A stretch of 48,019 nt of DNA from Pelagibacteraceae bacterium AG-365-D07 (GTDB lineage Bacteria; Pseudomonadota; Alphaproteobacteria; Pelagibacterales; Pelagibacteraceae): assembly GCA_003280005.1 (NCBI GenBank), contig QCGH01000010.1, positions 1-48,019 on the forward strand. The letters are read 5' to 3'. Every line of letters starts with the position of its first letter. Within the stretch, counting starts at the first letter, position 1. A program made the translations under genes and the position numbers. Shown here one piece after another: positions 1-8,650 of this stretch. Below the pieces are notes generated by a model that saw only the letters and a program-made list of their open reading frames with translations, did no database searches and was not told the DNA's origin.

Positions 1-373
1 TGCAGGTGTAAATATTCAACAGAATAAATTAGTTCAGATCGGACTTACTTATATATATGGAATAGGAAATAAATTTTCATCTCAAATATGCAACGCATTA
101 AATATACCATCTTCAAAAAGAGTTAATGAATTAACAGATGACGAAATATTAAAAATAAGAGAGTATATTGATAGTAATTTTGTTGTTGAGGGAGATTTAA
201 GAAGAGATAATTCTCTAAGTATAAAAAGATTGATTGATCTCGCTTGTTACAGAGGATCAAGACATAAAAAAAAATTACCTGTAAGAGGTCAAAGGACTAG
301 ATGTAATGCAAGAACAAGAAAAGGAAAAGCAATTGCAATTGCTGGTAAAAAATTAACACCTTTAAAGAAATAA
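1..373 (+). CDS. rpsM: 30S ribosomal protein S13, 5' end cut by window edge
   Basis: The reading frame is open from base 2 to the TAA at 371-373 and gives 123 residues beginning [15 protein letters not shown]. This matches the start of S13 after the usual MARI, so only about four or five codons are missing. S13 sits in the head of the small subunit and contacts the P-site tRNA and the 50S subunit. The visible signatures are the helix-two-turn-helix region ([16 protein letters not shown]), the conserved [16 protein letters not shown] segment and the basic tail ending GKKLTPLKK. It precedes rpsK by three bases in the standard alpha-operon order rpsM-rpsK-rpoA-rplQ. Identification is secure; only the true start lies outside the window. 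Confidence 0.97.
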   Translation, partial: AGVNIQQNKLVQIGLTYIYGIGNKFSSQICNALNIPSSKRVNELTDDEILKIREYIDSNFVVEGDLRRDNSLSIKRLIDLACYRGSRHKKKLPVRGQRTRCNARTRKGKAIAIAGKKLTPLKK

Positions 374-376
374 TAT

Positions 377-811
377 ATGTCAAAAGAAGATATTAAAAAT
401 AAGACACCGGAAAAAGAAGAGATTAAAAAAAAAACTTATTCTAAAAAAAAGAAAGTTAAAAAAAATATTTTAAATGGCATAGCTTACGTTCAATCAACTT
501 TTAATAACACTATAGTTTCAATTGCAGATACTAATGGTAATGTAATTTCTTGGGCATCTGCAGGACAAAAAGGTTTTAAAGGTTCAAGAAAATCAACTCC
601 ATATGCTGCACAAGTAGCAGCAGATGCAGCAGCGGTTAAAGCTTTAGAAGTCGGAATGAAAATATTATCTGTTGAAGTAAAAGGCCCAGGTTCTGGAAGA
701 GAAACTGCTTTAAGAGCTTTACAAGCTAGAGGCTTCAAGATTACATCAATAAAAGATACAACACCGATGCCACATAACGGAACTAGACCACCAAAGAAAA
801 GGAGAGTTTAA
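377..811 (+). CDS. rpsK: 30S ribosomal protein S11 with extended basic N-terminus
   Basis: S11 forms part of the platform of the small subunit near the mRNA exit. Family landmarks are the FNNTIVSI block near residue 43, the [14 protein letters not shown] block, VKGPGSGRE, and the C-terminus [13 protein letters not shown], which is almost invariant in bacteria. At 144 residues it is about 15 longer than the E. coli protein. The excess is an N-terminal Lys/Glu-rich stretch (residues 1-28) before the conserved core. No internal ATG exists between residue 1 and the core, and the ATG lies three bases after the rpsM stop, so the extension appears real. rpoA follows after one base. Confidence 0.97.
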   Translation: MSKEDIKNKTPEKEEIKKKTYSKKKKVKKNILNGIAYVQSTFNNTIVSIADTNGNVISWASAGQKGFKGSRKSTPYAAQVAADAAAVKALEVGMKILSVEVKGPGSGRETALRALQARGFKITSIKDTTPMPHNGTRPPKKRRV

Positions 812-812
812 A

Positions 813-1841
813 ATGGAAAGTGTAGATGTTAATTTAAAAAATTGGAAATCATTAATAAAACCATCTAAAATAGATGTCGATCAAAATGATGAAAAAACTT
901 ATGCTAAAGTTGTAGCTGAACCATTAGAAAAAGGCTACGGTTTAACAATTGGTAACTCATTAAGAAGAATTTTGTTATCTTCAATTCGTGGTGCTGCAGT
1001 CACAGCTATACAAATCGATGGAGTACAGCATGAGTACAGCTCAATTAAAGGAGTAAGAGAAGATGTTACAGATATAGTTCTAAATATTAAATCACTAGCA
1101 TTAAAAAGTAATTCAGAAGGAAATAAAAAATTAATATTAGATGTTAAAGGACCAGGAGAAATTAAAGCTTCACAGATAACACCAATTCCTGATATTGAAA
1201 TACTAAATCCTGATTTAGTAATTTGTAACTTAGATGAAAATACAGATTTTCATATGGAATTATTTGTTGGAAATGGCAAAGGTTATGTTTCGGCAGAATT
1301 AAATAAACCTGATGAGCCACCTTTAGGATTAATACCTATTGACTCTCTTTTTAGTCCTGTAAAGAAAGTTTCTTATTCTGTTAGTACGGCCAGAGAAGGT
1401 AAAGCATTAGATTATGATAAGTTGACAATGGAGATAGAAACAAATGGTTCAATTTCAGCAGAGGACGCTTTAGCTTATTCTGCGAGAATATTTCAGGACC
1501 AATTAGGAATGTTCGTTAATTTCGATGAACCTCAGGAAATTAAAATACAAGATCAGCCCAAGGAACCAGAATTTAATCAAAATCTTTTAAGAAAAGTTGA
1601 TGAACTTGAATTATCAGTTAGATCAATGAATTGCTTAAAAAATGATAATATAATTTATATTGGTGACTTAGTTCAAAAATCTGAAGGAGAAATGCTCAGA
1701 ACACCAAATTTTGGAAGAAAATCATTAAATGAAATTAAAGAGGTTTTAAGCGGAATGTCCCTTTATTTAGGTATGGAGATACCAAACTGGCCTCCAGATA
1801 ATATTGCTGAGCTTTCAAAAAAACTTGAGGATGCTATTTAA
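813..1841 (+). CDS. rpoA: DNA-directed RNA polymerase subunit alpha
   Basis: Alpha dimerises to nucleate assembly of core RNA polymerase, and its C-terminal domain binds upstream promoter DNA and activators. The N-terminal domain (about 1-235) carries the [20 protein letters not shown] dimerisation signature. A linker leads to the C-terminal domain (about 255-342). That domain keeps the DNA-contact segment [11 protein letters not shown] near residue 270, with the arginine equivalent to E. coli R265, and the [12 protein letters not shown] and NWPPDN elements. The length of 342 is normal for alphaproteobacteria. The ATG is one base after the rpsK stop and rplQ begins four bases downstream, so it lies within the ribosomal operon. 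No anomaly is visible. Confidence 0.98.
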   Translation: MESVDVNLKNWKSLIKPSKIDVDQNDEKTYAKVVAEPLEKGYGLTIGNSLRRILLSSIRGAAVTAIQIDGVQHEYSSIKGVREDVTDIVLNIKSLALKSNSEGNKKLILDVKGPGEIKASQITPIPDIEILNPDLVICNLDENTDFHMELFVGNGKGYVSAELNKPDEPPLGLIPIDSLFSPVKKVSYSVSTAREGKALDYDKLTMEIETNGSISAEDALAYSARIFQDQLGMFVNFDEPQEIKIQDQPKEPEFNQNLLRKVDELELSVRSMNCLKNDNIIYIGDLVQKSEGEMLRTPNFGRKSLNEIKEVLSGMSLYLGMEIPNWPPDNIAELSKKLEDAI

Positions 1842-1845
1842 TTAA

Positions 1846-2289
1846 ATGAGACACGGGTTAGGAAATAAAAAGTTAAATAGAACATCAGAGCACAGAAAAG
1901 CTCTTATTAAGAACATGCTTAATTCTTTAGTTAAATATGAGCAAATTACCACGACTCTTCCAAAAGCTAAAGTTATAAGACCAGAAGCTGAAAAATTAAT
2001 AACAATTGGGAAAAAAGATACCTTGGCAAATACAAAAAGATTAGTATCAAAATTACAGAATATTCAAACCGTAAATAAAATCAAAAAAACATTATCAAAA
2101 AGATATGAGGCTAGAAAAGGTGGTTATACAAGAATCATTAAAGCTGGCTTTAGATATGGTGATAACGCTCCTATGGCAATTATTGAATTTGTTGATAGAG
2201 ATGTTCAGGCAAAAAGGGTCGATAGAAAAAAAACTAAGTCAGAAGATAAAACTAAAGAACAAGTAGAACCGGCAAAAAAAACAGCTTAA
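1846..2289 (+). CDS. rplQ: 50S ribosomal protein L17
   Basis: The N-terminus MRHGLGNKKLNRTSEHRKAL is the L17 signature. The protein binds 23S rRNA near the polypeptide exit tunnel. The conserved region runs to about residue 120 (RYEARKGGYTRIIKAGFRYGDNAPMAIIEFVDR). A Lys/Glu-rich tail then brings the length to 147, about 20 more than E. coli L17; extended tails are common in alphaproteobacteria. It ends the recognisable ribosomal operon. No hairpin terminator is visible in the 16 bases before the pseudouridine synthase gene, so read-through into that gene is likely. Confidence 0.97.
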   Translation: MRHGLGNKKLNRTSEHRKALIKNMLNSLVKYEQITTTLPKAKVIRPEAEKLITIGKKDTLANTKRLVSKLQNIQTVNKIKKTLSKRYEARKGGYTRIIKAGFRYGDNAPMAIIEFVDRDVQAKRVDRKKTKSEDKTKEQVEPAKKTA

Positions 2290-2305
2290 ACTTATCTATA
2301 ATTAA

Positions 2306-3211
2306 ATGATAGAGGTGATTAATGTTGAAAGCTCCTCAGTTGGCCTAAGAATAGACAGGTGGATAAAGAATAATTTAATTAAAATACCACAGAGCTTAAT
2401 AGAAAAAGATCTTCGTAATGGAAAAATTAAAGTAAACAAAAAAAAGGTTAAAAGCTCATACAAATTAAACAAATCAGATAAAATTTTTCTTTATAATGTT
2501 TCGTATAAAAATTTATCAAAAAAGAAAATTAAATTTATTCCTAAAGACATAATCATCAAAGAAACTGAAAAAGATATAATTGAAAACAATTCTGATTTTA
2601 TTGTAATAAATAAAAAATCTGGTCTTCCAGTTCAAGGTGGAACAAAAATCAAAGAAAATTTAATTAACATCCTTGAAAATAGTAATTTTTTTGAAAATAC
2701 AAAACCTTTTATAGTTCACAGAATAGATAAAGATACATCTGGGGTATTAATTATTGCAAAAAATCGTAACACAGCACAACAATTAACGTCTTTGTTTAGA
2801 ATTAGAAAAATTCACAAAACTTATTTAGCTTTGACAATTGGTCATTTTGATAAAAAAAAAAGTACAATAGATAATAATTTAATTAGATATGAAGGTAATA
2901 AAAAAATTTTAGAGAGAGCAATTTCTCATATTCAAAAAATTGATAGTAATAAAAATTTTACTTTATTTAAAGTTAAACCGATAACTGGCAGGAAACATCA
3001 AATTAGAAAACACCTTGTTGACCTTAAGTGTCCTGTAGTTGGAGATAAAAAGTATTATATAGAAAAGCAAAGTGGCAATAATCAATTAATGCTACACGCT
3101 TATGAATTGAGATTTATATTAAATGAAAAAAAGTATACTTTCAAAGCTAAAATTCCAGACATTTTTAAAAAATTTCTAATTAAGAATAATTTAAAACAGA
3201 AAGATTTTTAA
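2306..3211 (+). CDS. rluC: RluC/RluD-family pseudouridine synthase
   Basis: This enzyme isomerises uridines to pseudouridine in 23S rRNA. An S4 RNA-binding domain occupies about residues 15-70 (RIDRWIKNN, LRNGKIKVNKKKVKSS). The catalytic domain follows, with the HRIDKDTSGVLIIAKN motif near residue 137, whose second Asp-containing turn holds the catalytic aspartate. The substrate-binding segment RKHQIRKHL lies near residue 228. The length of 301 residues fits RluC/RluD. The S4 domain excludes the RluA group, but RluC and RluD cannot be separated with confidence from the sequence alone. It starts 16 bases after rplQ. Its last 32 bases overlap the convergent lipB gene, so both C-termini are encoded by the same DNA. 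Confidence 0.87.
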   Translation: MIEVINVESSSVGLRIDRWIKNNLIKIPQSLIEKDLRNGKIKVNKKKVKSSYKLNKSDKIFLYNVSYKNLSKKKIKFIPKDIIIKETEKDIIENNSDFIVINKKSGLPVQGGTKIKENLINILENSNFFENTKPFIVHRIDKDTSGVLIIAKNRNTAQQLTSLFRIRKIHKTYLALTIGHFDKKKSTIDNNLIRYEGNKKILERAISHIQKIDSNKNFTLFKVKPITGRKHQIRKHLVDLKCPVVGDKKYYIEKQSGNNQLMLHAYELRFILNEKKYTFKAKIPDIFKKFLIKNNLKQKDF

Positions 3212-3812
3212 TTAATTTTTTTTCTAACATATTTCTAAATTTCAAATAATCAATTTTAGAAATGTCACTCAAAGTAATTACTTTTTTATCTTTTAAACCA
3301 CAAGGAATTATTTTATTAAAATAATCTAGATTATTATTAATATTTATAGAAAATCCATGATATGCTATCCATTTCTTAACTCGGATTCCTATAGCACCAA
3401 TTTTTTTATTTTCGTTAATATGATTTACCCAAATTCCTATATTTTTTCTATCACTGTGACTCTTAATTTTGAATTCTTTTAAAGTGTCTATTATTGTGTT
3501 TTCTAAGGAAATTATAAATTTTCTAATATCTTTTTTTCGTTTAGTTAAATCAATTACAAAATAGCATACTAGTTGACCTGGTGAGTGACATGTTAACTTT
3601 CCACCTCTTGATGTTTTGATCACCTTAATAGATTTATCTATTATTTCTGATTTTCTAAAACTTGATCCAGCTGTATATATCGTTTCGTGTTCTAAAAACC
3701 AAATTAATTCATTTGCTTCATTATTAATTACTTTTTCTAGTCTTTCTTCAAGTAAACTTATAGCAAAAGAATAATCTACTGGTTTTATTGATTTTTTTAT
3801 CTCTATACTCAT
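3180..3812 (-). CDS. lipB: Octanoyl-[ACP]:protein N-octanoyltransferase
   Basis: LipB moves octanoate from acyl carrier protein to the lipoyl domains of 2-oxoacid dehydrogenases and the glycine cleavage H protein, the first step of endogenous lipoylation. Visible motifs are RGGKLTCHSPGQLVCY (about 69-84; most homologues have TYHGPGQ), the NKKIGAIGIRV segment with the expected catalytic Lys137, and IPCGL with Cys171. These positions correspond closely to the E. coli Lys/Cys pair. At 210 residues it is of normal length. It is divergent from mgtE with 51 bases between the starts, and its 3' end overlaps the pseudouridine synthase gene by 32 bases. Confidence 0.94.
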   Translation of the reverse strand: MSIEIKKSIKPVDYSFAISLLEERLEKVINNEANELIWFLEHETIYTAGSSFRKSEIIDKSIKVIKTSRGGKLTCHSPGQLVCYFVIDLTKRKKDIRKFIISLENTIIDTLKEFKIKSHSDRKNIGIWVNHINENKKIGAIGIRVKKWIAYHGFSININNNLDYFNKIIPCGLKDKKVITLSDISKIDYLKFRNMLEKKLIKNLSVLNYS

Positions 3813-3863
3813 ATCTTAATTGTAATATAAGGATATCGCTCTAAAAAACTAGGGATATCATTT

Positions 3864-5240
3864 ATGAGTTTGATTAAAAAAAGCAAAGATAAAATTGTAA
3901 ATTTTGAATTTAATAAAGAGTACATAAAAGTAATTACTGAAAAAATTTCAATTAATGATGCGTCATTTATTAATAATTCATTTAAAGACATGCACCCTGC
4001 AGATGCTGCAGACATAATCGAACATTTATCGCAAGATGACAGAGAAAGCCTGATTAAACTGAGCAACTTTAAAATTGATCCAGCAATATTTATTGAACTT
4101 AACGAAGCAATCCAGACAGAAATTACTAAATATTTATCAAATGAAAGTATTGTATTTATTTTAAAAAACCTTGATTCAGATGATGCTATTCAAATCTTAG
4201 AAAATTTAGATGAAAAAAATAAAAATGATGTTCTTGGTTCATTGCCACCGAAAGATAGGTTTGTTTTATTGGAAAGTTTAAGCTATCCAGAGGACAGTGC
4301 TGCAAGAATTATGCAAAGACAGTTTACAGCAATACCAAGTAATTGGTCTGTTGGACAAACAATTGACTATTTAAGAGAAAATAGAGATCTACCAGAAGAG
4401 TTCTTAGAAATATTTATTGTTGATAACGAATTTAAACCAATAGGAACAGTGCCATCATCTAAAGTTTTGCGAACACCGCGTGAAACTAAAATGATATCAA
4501 TTACTAATGAAACACAATTTCTTATTCCTGTTGATATGGATAGAGAAGAAGTTGGTAGAATGTTTGAAAATTACAATCTTAACTCTGCATGTGTAGTTGA
4601 TAAAAATAACAAGCTTGTTGGAATGATTACAAACGACGATGTTTTAACAGTACTGGCAGAAGAGGCGGAGGAAGATGCCTTGAGATTAGCAGGTGTTGGT
4701 GATGAAGAGATAACAGATGGAATTGTCACAAAAACAAAAAGAAGATTCAACTGGTTATTACTAAATTTATTTACAGCATTTTTGGCAACATGGGTAATTA
4801 GTTTGTTCGGAGCAACAATTGAACAAATGGTTGCTCTTGCATTTCTTATGCCAATTGTAGCGTCTATGGGTGGCAACGCAGGCATGCAAACACTTGCCGT
4901 TACCGTGAGAGCTATAGCAACTAATGATTTAACTGAAAATAATTTTTCACAAAATATAATTAAAGAATTTTCGATAGGAATTTTAAATGGTATTATTTTT
5001 GCAATAATCAGCGCAGCAATTGTGCAATTGTGGTTTCAAGATTCAATTTTATCATTAATTATTTCGATATCTATGATTTTAAATATGATTGTAGCAGGTT
5101 TATTTGGGATATTAATTCCTATTAGTTTAAAAAAATTTAAGGTGGACCCAGCTATTGCATCAAGTGTTTTTGTAACCACTATTACAGATGTAATTGGATT
5201 TTTATCATTTTTAGGTATTGGAGCATATTTTTTTTATTAA
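3864..5240 (+). CDS. mgtE: Magnesium transporter MgtE
   Basis: MgtE is an inner-membrane Mg2+ channel gated by cytoplasmic Mg2+ sensing. The N-terminal helical superfamily domain (about 20-140, with ADAADIIEHLSQDDR) is followed by a pair of CBS domains (about 145-275). The C-terminal membrane domain (about 295-458) should have five helices and includes the conserved ASMGGNAGMQTLA pore segment near residues 331-343. The length of 458 is typical. The ATG is preceded by AGGG nine bases upstream, a usable ribosome binding site. The gene ends directly against the convergent panC stop codon. CorA or CNNM families lack this architecture. Confidence 0.94.
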   Translation: MSLIKKSKDKIVNFEFNKEYIKVITEKISINDASFINNSFKDMHPADAADIIEHLSQDDRESLIKLSNFKIDPAIFIELNEAIQTEITKYLSNESIVFILKNLDSDDAIQILENLDEKNKNDVLGSLPPKDRFVLLESLSYPEDSAARIMQRQFTAIPSNWSVGQTIDYLRENRDLPEEFLEIFIVDNEFKPIGTVPSSKVLRTPRETKMISITNETQFLIPVDMDREEVGRMFENYNLNSACVVDKNNKLVGMITNDDVLTVLAEEAEEDALRLAGVGDEEITDGIVTKTKRRFNWLLLNLFTAFLATWVISLFGATIEQMVALAFLMPIVASMGGNAGMQTLAVTVRAIATNDLTENNFSQNIIKEFSIGILNGIIFAIISAAIVQLWFQDSILSLIISISMILNMIVAGLFGILIPISLKKFKVDPAIASSVFVTTITDVIGFLSFLGIGAYFFY

Positions 5241-6050
5241 TCAAACATTATCAATTAATCTTACCTTGCCCTGTCTATAAGCAATAAATATTCTAAAATT
5301 TTTTTTAGAAATATTTCTTGAAAGATTAAAAGAACTTCTAATTTCAAAATATTCTATATTATCACATAAGTTATTAACTTTATTTTTGTAAAAATTTAAA
5401 AACTTAATATTTTTCGAATTTAAAATAATTCTTTTTTTAAAATTAAAAAGCAATTTTGAGATTTTTTCTGATTTTCTCAATTGAAATTTATTTAATAGGA
5501 TATTTCTTGATGATAAGGGTAATTTATTTTTATTTCTAATTGTTTTACAAGTAATTATCTGGATATTAAATTTTTTTTGTAAATATTTTTTTATTAAATA
5601 AACTTGTTGAAAATCTTTCTCTCCAAGAATTAAATATTTTAAACTAATTTTCTGTAAAAACCTGCTTATAACTGCAAGCACACCTTCGAAATGTCCCGGG
5701 CGATGTTTTGCACAGAGTATAATATCTTTATTAGATATGATTAATCTCTTTTTTATACCTTTTTTATATATTTCATAAGTCGTAGGTAAAAATAAATAAT
5801 TAACATTTAATTTTTTTAGAAGAGAGATATCTTTATTTAAACTTCTTGGATATTTAATAAAATCTTTTTTTTCATTAAATTGTGAAGGATTTACAAAAAT
5901 ACTAACCAACACATTTTTTGTTTTTTTTTTAGCATATTTAATAAGTGAAATATGACCTTCGTGCAATGATCCCATTGTTGGAACGAAACCAATATTTTTA
6001 TTATAATTAAGTTCTCTATTTAAAATATTAAAGCTTTTAATAATTTTCAT
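5241..6050 (-). CDS. panC: Pantothenate synthetase
   Basis: PanC joins pantoate and beta-alanine with ATP via a pantoyl-adenylate, the last step to pantothenate and hence coenzyme A. The nucleotidyltransferase motif FVPTMGSLHEGHISL (HxGH at residues 30-33) is clear. SIFVNPSQFNEKKDF, RPGHFEGVL, GEKDFQQ and the LSSRN segment of the second ATP site also match the family. At 269 residues it is slightly short but complete. The C-terminal third is very rich in Asn, Lys and Ile, as expected from the base composition. panB is not adjacent. The start codon is only 27 bases from the divergent galU start. Confidence 0.94.
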   Translation of the reverse strand: MKIIKSFNILNRELNYNKNIGFVPTMGSLHEGHISLIKYAKKKTKNVLVSIFVNPSQFNEKKDFIKYPRSLNKDISLLKKLNVNYLFLPTTYEIYKKGIKKRLIISNKDIILCAKHRPGHFEGVLAVISRFLQKISLKYLILGEKDFQQVYLIKKYLQKKFNIQIITCKTIRNKNKLPLSSRNILLNKFQLRKSEKISKLLFNFKKRIILNSKNIKFLNFYKNKVNNLCDNIEYFEIRSSFNLSRNISKKNFRIFIAYRQGKVRLIDNV

Positions 6051-6077
6051 TTATGATACTTGATTAAATATTACATT

Positions 6078-6893
6078 ATGATCAAACAAGCAATAATACC
6101 ACTCGCAGGATTGGGCACAAGATTGCTGCCGTTAACAAGTGTATTTCCTAAAGAATTACTTCCCATTAATGGAAAACCTGGTTTAGAATATATTTTAGAT
6201 GAATGTATTGATGCTGGTGTTAATGAAATAATATTTATTATCTCTTCTAAAAAAAAGCTAATTAAAAAATATTTTTATAATGACAATTTTTTTAAGAAAA
6301 TTATAAAAAAAAAGAAAGATGGTCGTGTAAAAAAAGAATATAAAAAAATATTATCGTTAAAAAAAAAAATCAAATTTGTTTATCAAAATAAGCCTCTCGG
6401 CACAGGAGATGCGATATTAAAAACAAAAAAATTTATAACCGGTTCGCATTTTTTAGTTTTATTCCCTGACGATTTAATTTTAAAAAAAAATTGTTCAAAA
6501 GATATGATTGCATTAAATAAAAAATTTAATTGTTCAGTAATGGCATCTAAAAAAGTTAAAAGGAAAGATGTTAGTCGTTGGGGTATTTATTCAATTAAAA
6601 ATAAAATAAATAATAAAAATTTTATAATTAAAGATGTTATTGAAAAGCCAAAAATAAATAAAGCACCATCAACCAATGCCGTTATAGGAAGATACATCCT
6701 TCCTAAAGAAATTTTTTTAAAGTTACAAAAACAGAACAAAGGAGTTGGCGGTGAAATTCACATTACTGATGCAATAAGAAAATTAATCAACGCTAAATAT
6801 AAATTCATTGGCCACAATTTTGCCGGCAAATATTTAGACTGTGGAACTATGAATGGTTATATAAAATCATCTTTAGAAATATCAAAATTATGA
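6078..6893 (+). CDS. galU: UTP--glucose-1-phosphate uridylyltransferase
   Basis: GalU makes UDP-glucose from UTP and glucose 1-phosphate, supplying envelope glycan synthesis. The N-terminus MIKQAIIPLAGLGTRLLPLT and SVFPKELLPI form the nucleotide-binding loop with its conserved lysine at about residue 25. GTGDAILKTKKFI, FPDDLI, GRYILPKEIF and DAIRKLI also match the family. An upstream TTG at 6060 would add six residues, but the ATG at 6078 fits the family start and is chosen here. The protein is then 271 residues. The stop overlaps the ugd start by four bases (ATGA), so the two are translationally coupled and form a UDP-glucose to UDP-glucuronate unit. Confidence 0.92.
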   Translation: MIKQAIIPLAGLGTRLLPLTSVFPKELLPINGKPGLEYILDECIDAGVNEIIFIISSKKKLIKKYFYNDNFFKKIIKKKKDGRVKKEYKKILSLKKKIKFVYQNKPLGTGDAILKTKKFITGSHFLVLFPDDLILKKNCSKDMIALNKKFNCSVMASKKVKRKDVSRWGIYSIKNKINNKNFIIKDVIEKPKINKAPSTNAVIGRYILPKEIFLKLQKQNKGVGGEIHITDAIRKLINAKYKFIGHNFAGKYLDCGTMNGYIKSSLEISKL

Positions 6894-8188
6894 AATTATG
6901 TATGATAGGCACAGGATATGTTGGATTAGTCAGTGGAGTTTGTTTTGCTGATCTTGGAAATGAAGTTATTTGTGTTGATAAAGACAAGCTTAAAATAAAT
7001 AAATTAAAAAAATCCATAATACCAATTTATGAACCTGGCCTAGATGAGCTTGTAAAAAAAAACTTTAAAGCCGGAAGATTAAAATTTTCAACAGATCTTG
7101 CTGAGTCAGTTCAAAAATCAAATATAATTTTTATCTGTGTAGGTACGCCAACAAAAAAAAATAGATATGAGGCTGATCTATCCCAAGTTTATTCAGCTGC
7201 TAAAGAAATCAGTAAAAATATCAAATCATTTAAAATTATAATAAACAAATCTACTGTTCCAGTAACAACTGGAGATAATGTTGAAAAAATTATTTCAAAA
7301 AAAGTAAAACACAATTTATTTAGTGTCGTATCAAACCCAGAATTTTTAAGAGAGGGTGAGGCTATTAGAGATTTTATATATCCTGATAGAGTTGTAATTG
7401 GTACAAAAAATAAAAAATCTAATAAAATTTTAAAAAATTTATATTTGCCTTTAATTTCAAAAGGTGCAAAATATATTAATACATCCAGAAGAGCAGCTGA
7501 ATTAATCAAATATGCATCTAACGCATTTCTTGCTACTAAAATTACATACATTAATGAATTAGCTAACTTATGTGAAAAACTTAAAATCAATGTCGAAGAT
7601 GTATCAATTGGTATTGGAACAGATAAAAGAATAGGAGGAAGATTTTTAAGAGCTGGACCAGCTTATGGGGGCTCATGTTTTCCAAAGGATACTAGAGCAT
7701 TAATAGATACAGCTAACAAATCTAAAACATCTTTATCGCTTATAAAAACAGTTGTAGATTCAAATGATAAAAGATCAAATCTTCTTTTAAAAAGAATAAC
7801 CACGATCTTAAAAAATAAAATTAAAAATAAAAAAATTACTTTCTTAGGTGTAACATTCAAAGCCAATACAGATGACATGAGGGAATCATCAAGCTTAAAA
7901 ATGATACCTTTTTTAAATAAAAAAGGTGCAAAAATTAGATATTATGATCCAACAGGCAAAAAATCTGAATTTGATAAATTTAAAAATGTAGAATTCAAAA
8001 ATAATATAAAGGATGCTTGTGAACTATCAGACTTAATTATTTTACATACTGAATGGAATGAATTCAAGCTTATAGATTTAAAAAAAATTGTTAAAAAGAA
8101 AAATTTTATTATTTATGATCTTAGAAATATTTATTCATCAGAAAAAATGAAAAAAAACAATATCAAATACTTTGGAATTGGAAAATAA
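6890..8188 (+). CDS. ugd: UDP-glucose 6-dehydrogenase
   Basis: This enzyme oxidises UDP-glucose to UDP-glucuronate with two NAD+, feeding acidic polysaccharide or lipid sugar synthesis. The Rossmann motif GTGYVGLVSGVCFADLG is at residues 7-23. The central dimerisation domain includes NPEFLREGEAIRDF. The catalytic cysteine is Cys263 in GPAYGGSCFPKDTRAL. The C-terminal UDP-binding domain includes GVTFKANTDDMRES. The length of 432 is normal. It overlaps galU by four bases and uses its product. The stop codon abuts the stop of the convergent Rid-family gene with no spacer. GDP-mannose dehydrogenase is a related alternative, but the galU coupling favours UDP-glucose. Confidence 0.93.
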   Translation: MKLCMIGTGYVGLVSGVCFADLGNEVICVDKDKLKINKLKKSIIPIYEPGLDELVKKNFKAGRLKFSTDLAESVQKSNIIFICVGTPTKKNRYEADLSQVYSAAKEISKNIKSFKIIINKSTVPVTTGDNVEKIISKKVKHNLFSVVSNPEFLREGEAIRDFIYPDRVVIGTKNKKSNKILKNLYLPLISKGAKYINTSRRAAELIKYASNAFLATKITYINELANLCEKLKINVEDVSIGIGTDKRIGGRFLRAGPAYGGSCFPKDTRALIDTANKSKTSLSLIKTVVDSNDKRSNLLLKRITTILKNKIKNKKITFLGVTFKANTDDMRESSSLKMIPFLNKKGAKIRYYDPTGKKSEFDKFKNVEFKNNIKDACELSDLIILHTEWNEFKLIDLKKIVKKKNFIIYDLRNIYSSEKMKKNNIKYFGIGK

Positions 8189-8650
8189 TTAGTTTAGTTC
8201 AAAAATTGCGTCAACTTCTACAGCAACACCCAATGGTAAACTGTTTGAACTGACTGCGGCTCTTGTGTGCATACCTTTATCACCAAATATTTTGGCAATT
8301 GTGTCAGATGCACCATTAATTACCTTTGGTTGTTCTGTAAATTCATCTGTAGAATTAACGAAACCAGTAAGTTTGACGCAAGATTTAACTTTTGAAAGGT
8401 CATTATCTAAGTGCTTTTTAACTTGAGCTACAATACTCAAGGCACATCTAATAGCTGCATCATAACCTTGAGATGTTTTTAAGTCTTTGCCCAATTTACC
8501 TTTTATTAAATTACCGTTGGCATCAATTGAAATTTGCCCTGATATATATAAAAGTTTTCCAACTTCTTTTGTTGCAACATATGAACCAACTGGATCTGCA
8601 GCTTTTGGCAATTCAATGTTATTAATTTTTATATTTTCTTCAAAATTCAT
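8189..8650 (-). CDS. RidA/YjgF-family protein, divergent subgroup lacking the RidA arginine
   Basis: This is a trimeric Rid-fold protein of 153 residues when begun at the ATG at 8650; a TTG six codons upstream is less likely. Recognisable elements are LLYISGQISIDANG, CALSIVAQVKKHL, VKLTGFVNSTDEFTEQPKVINGASD (recognised as a whole, 8300-8400 region) and LPLGVAVEVDAIFEL. In archetypal RidA an arginine just before the LP motif binds the substrate carboxylate of reactive imines and enamines. Here the corresponding segment reads SSNSLP, so that residue is absent and imine deaminase activity cannot be assumed. The gene overlaps the upstream small secreted protein gene by four bases and follows topA in an apparent operon. 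Function unknown. Confidence 0.85.
   Translation of the reverse strand: MNFEENIKINNIELPKAADPVGSYVATKEVGKLLYISGQISIDANGNLIKGKLGKDLKTSQGYDAAIRCALSIVAQVKKHLDNDLSKVKSCVKLTGFVNSTDEFTEQPKVINGASDTIAKIFGDKGMHTRAAVSSNSLPLGVAVEVDAIFELN

Noticed and set aside
2290-2305. Terminator after the ribosomal-protein operon
   Set aside because: The 16-base gap has no inverted repeat or T run.
3809-4066. Open frame on the minus strand opposite the mgtE start (85 codons)
   Set aside because: It lies entirely over mgtE and the divergent gap, has no recognisable motif, and mgtE is firmly identified.
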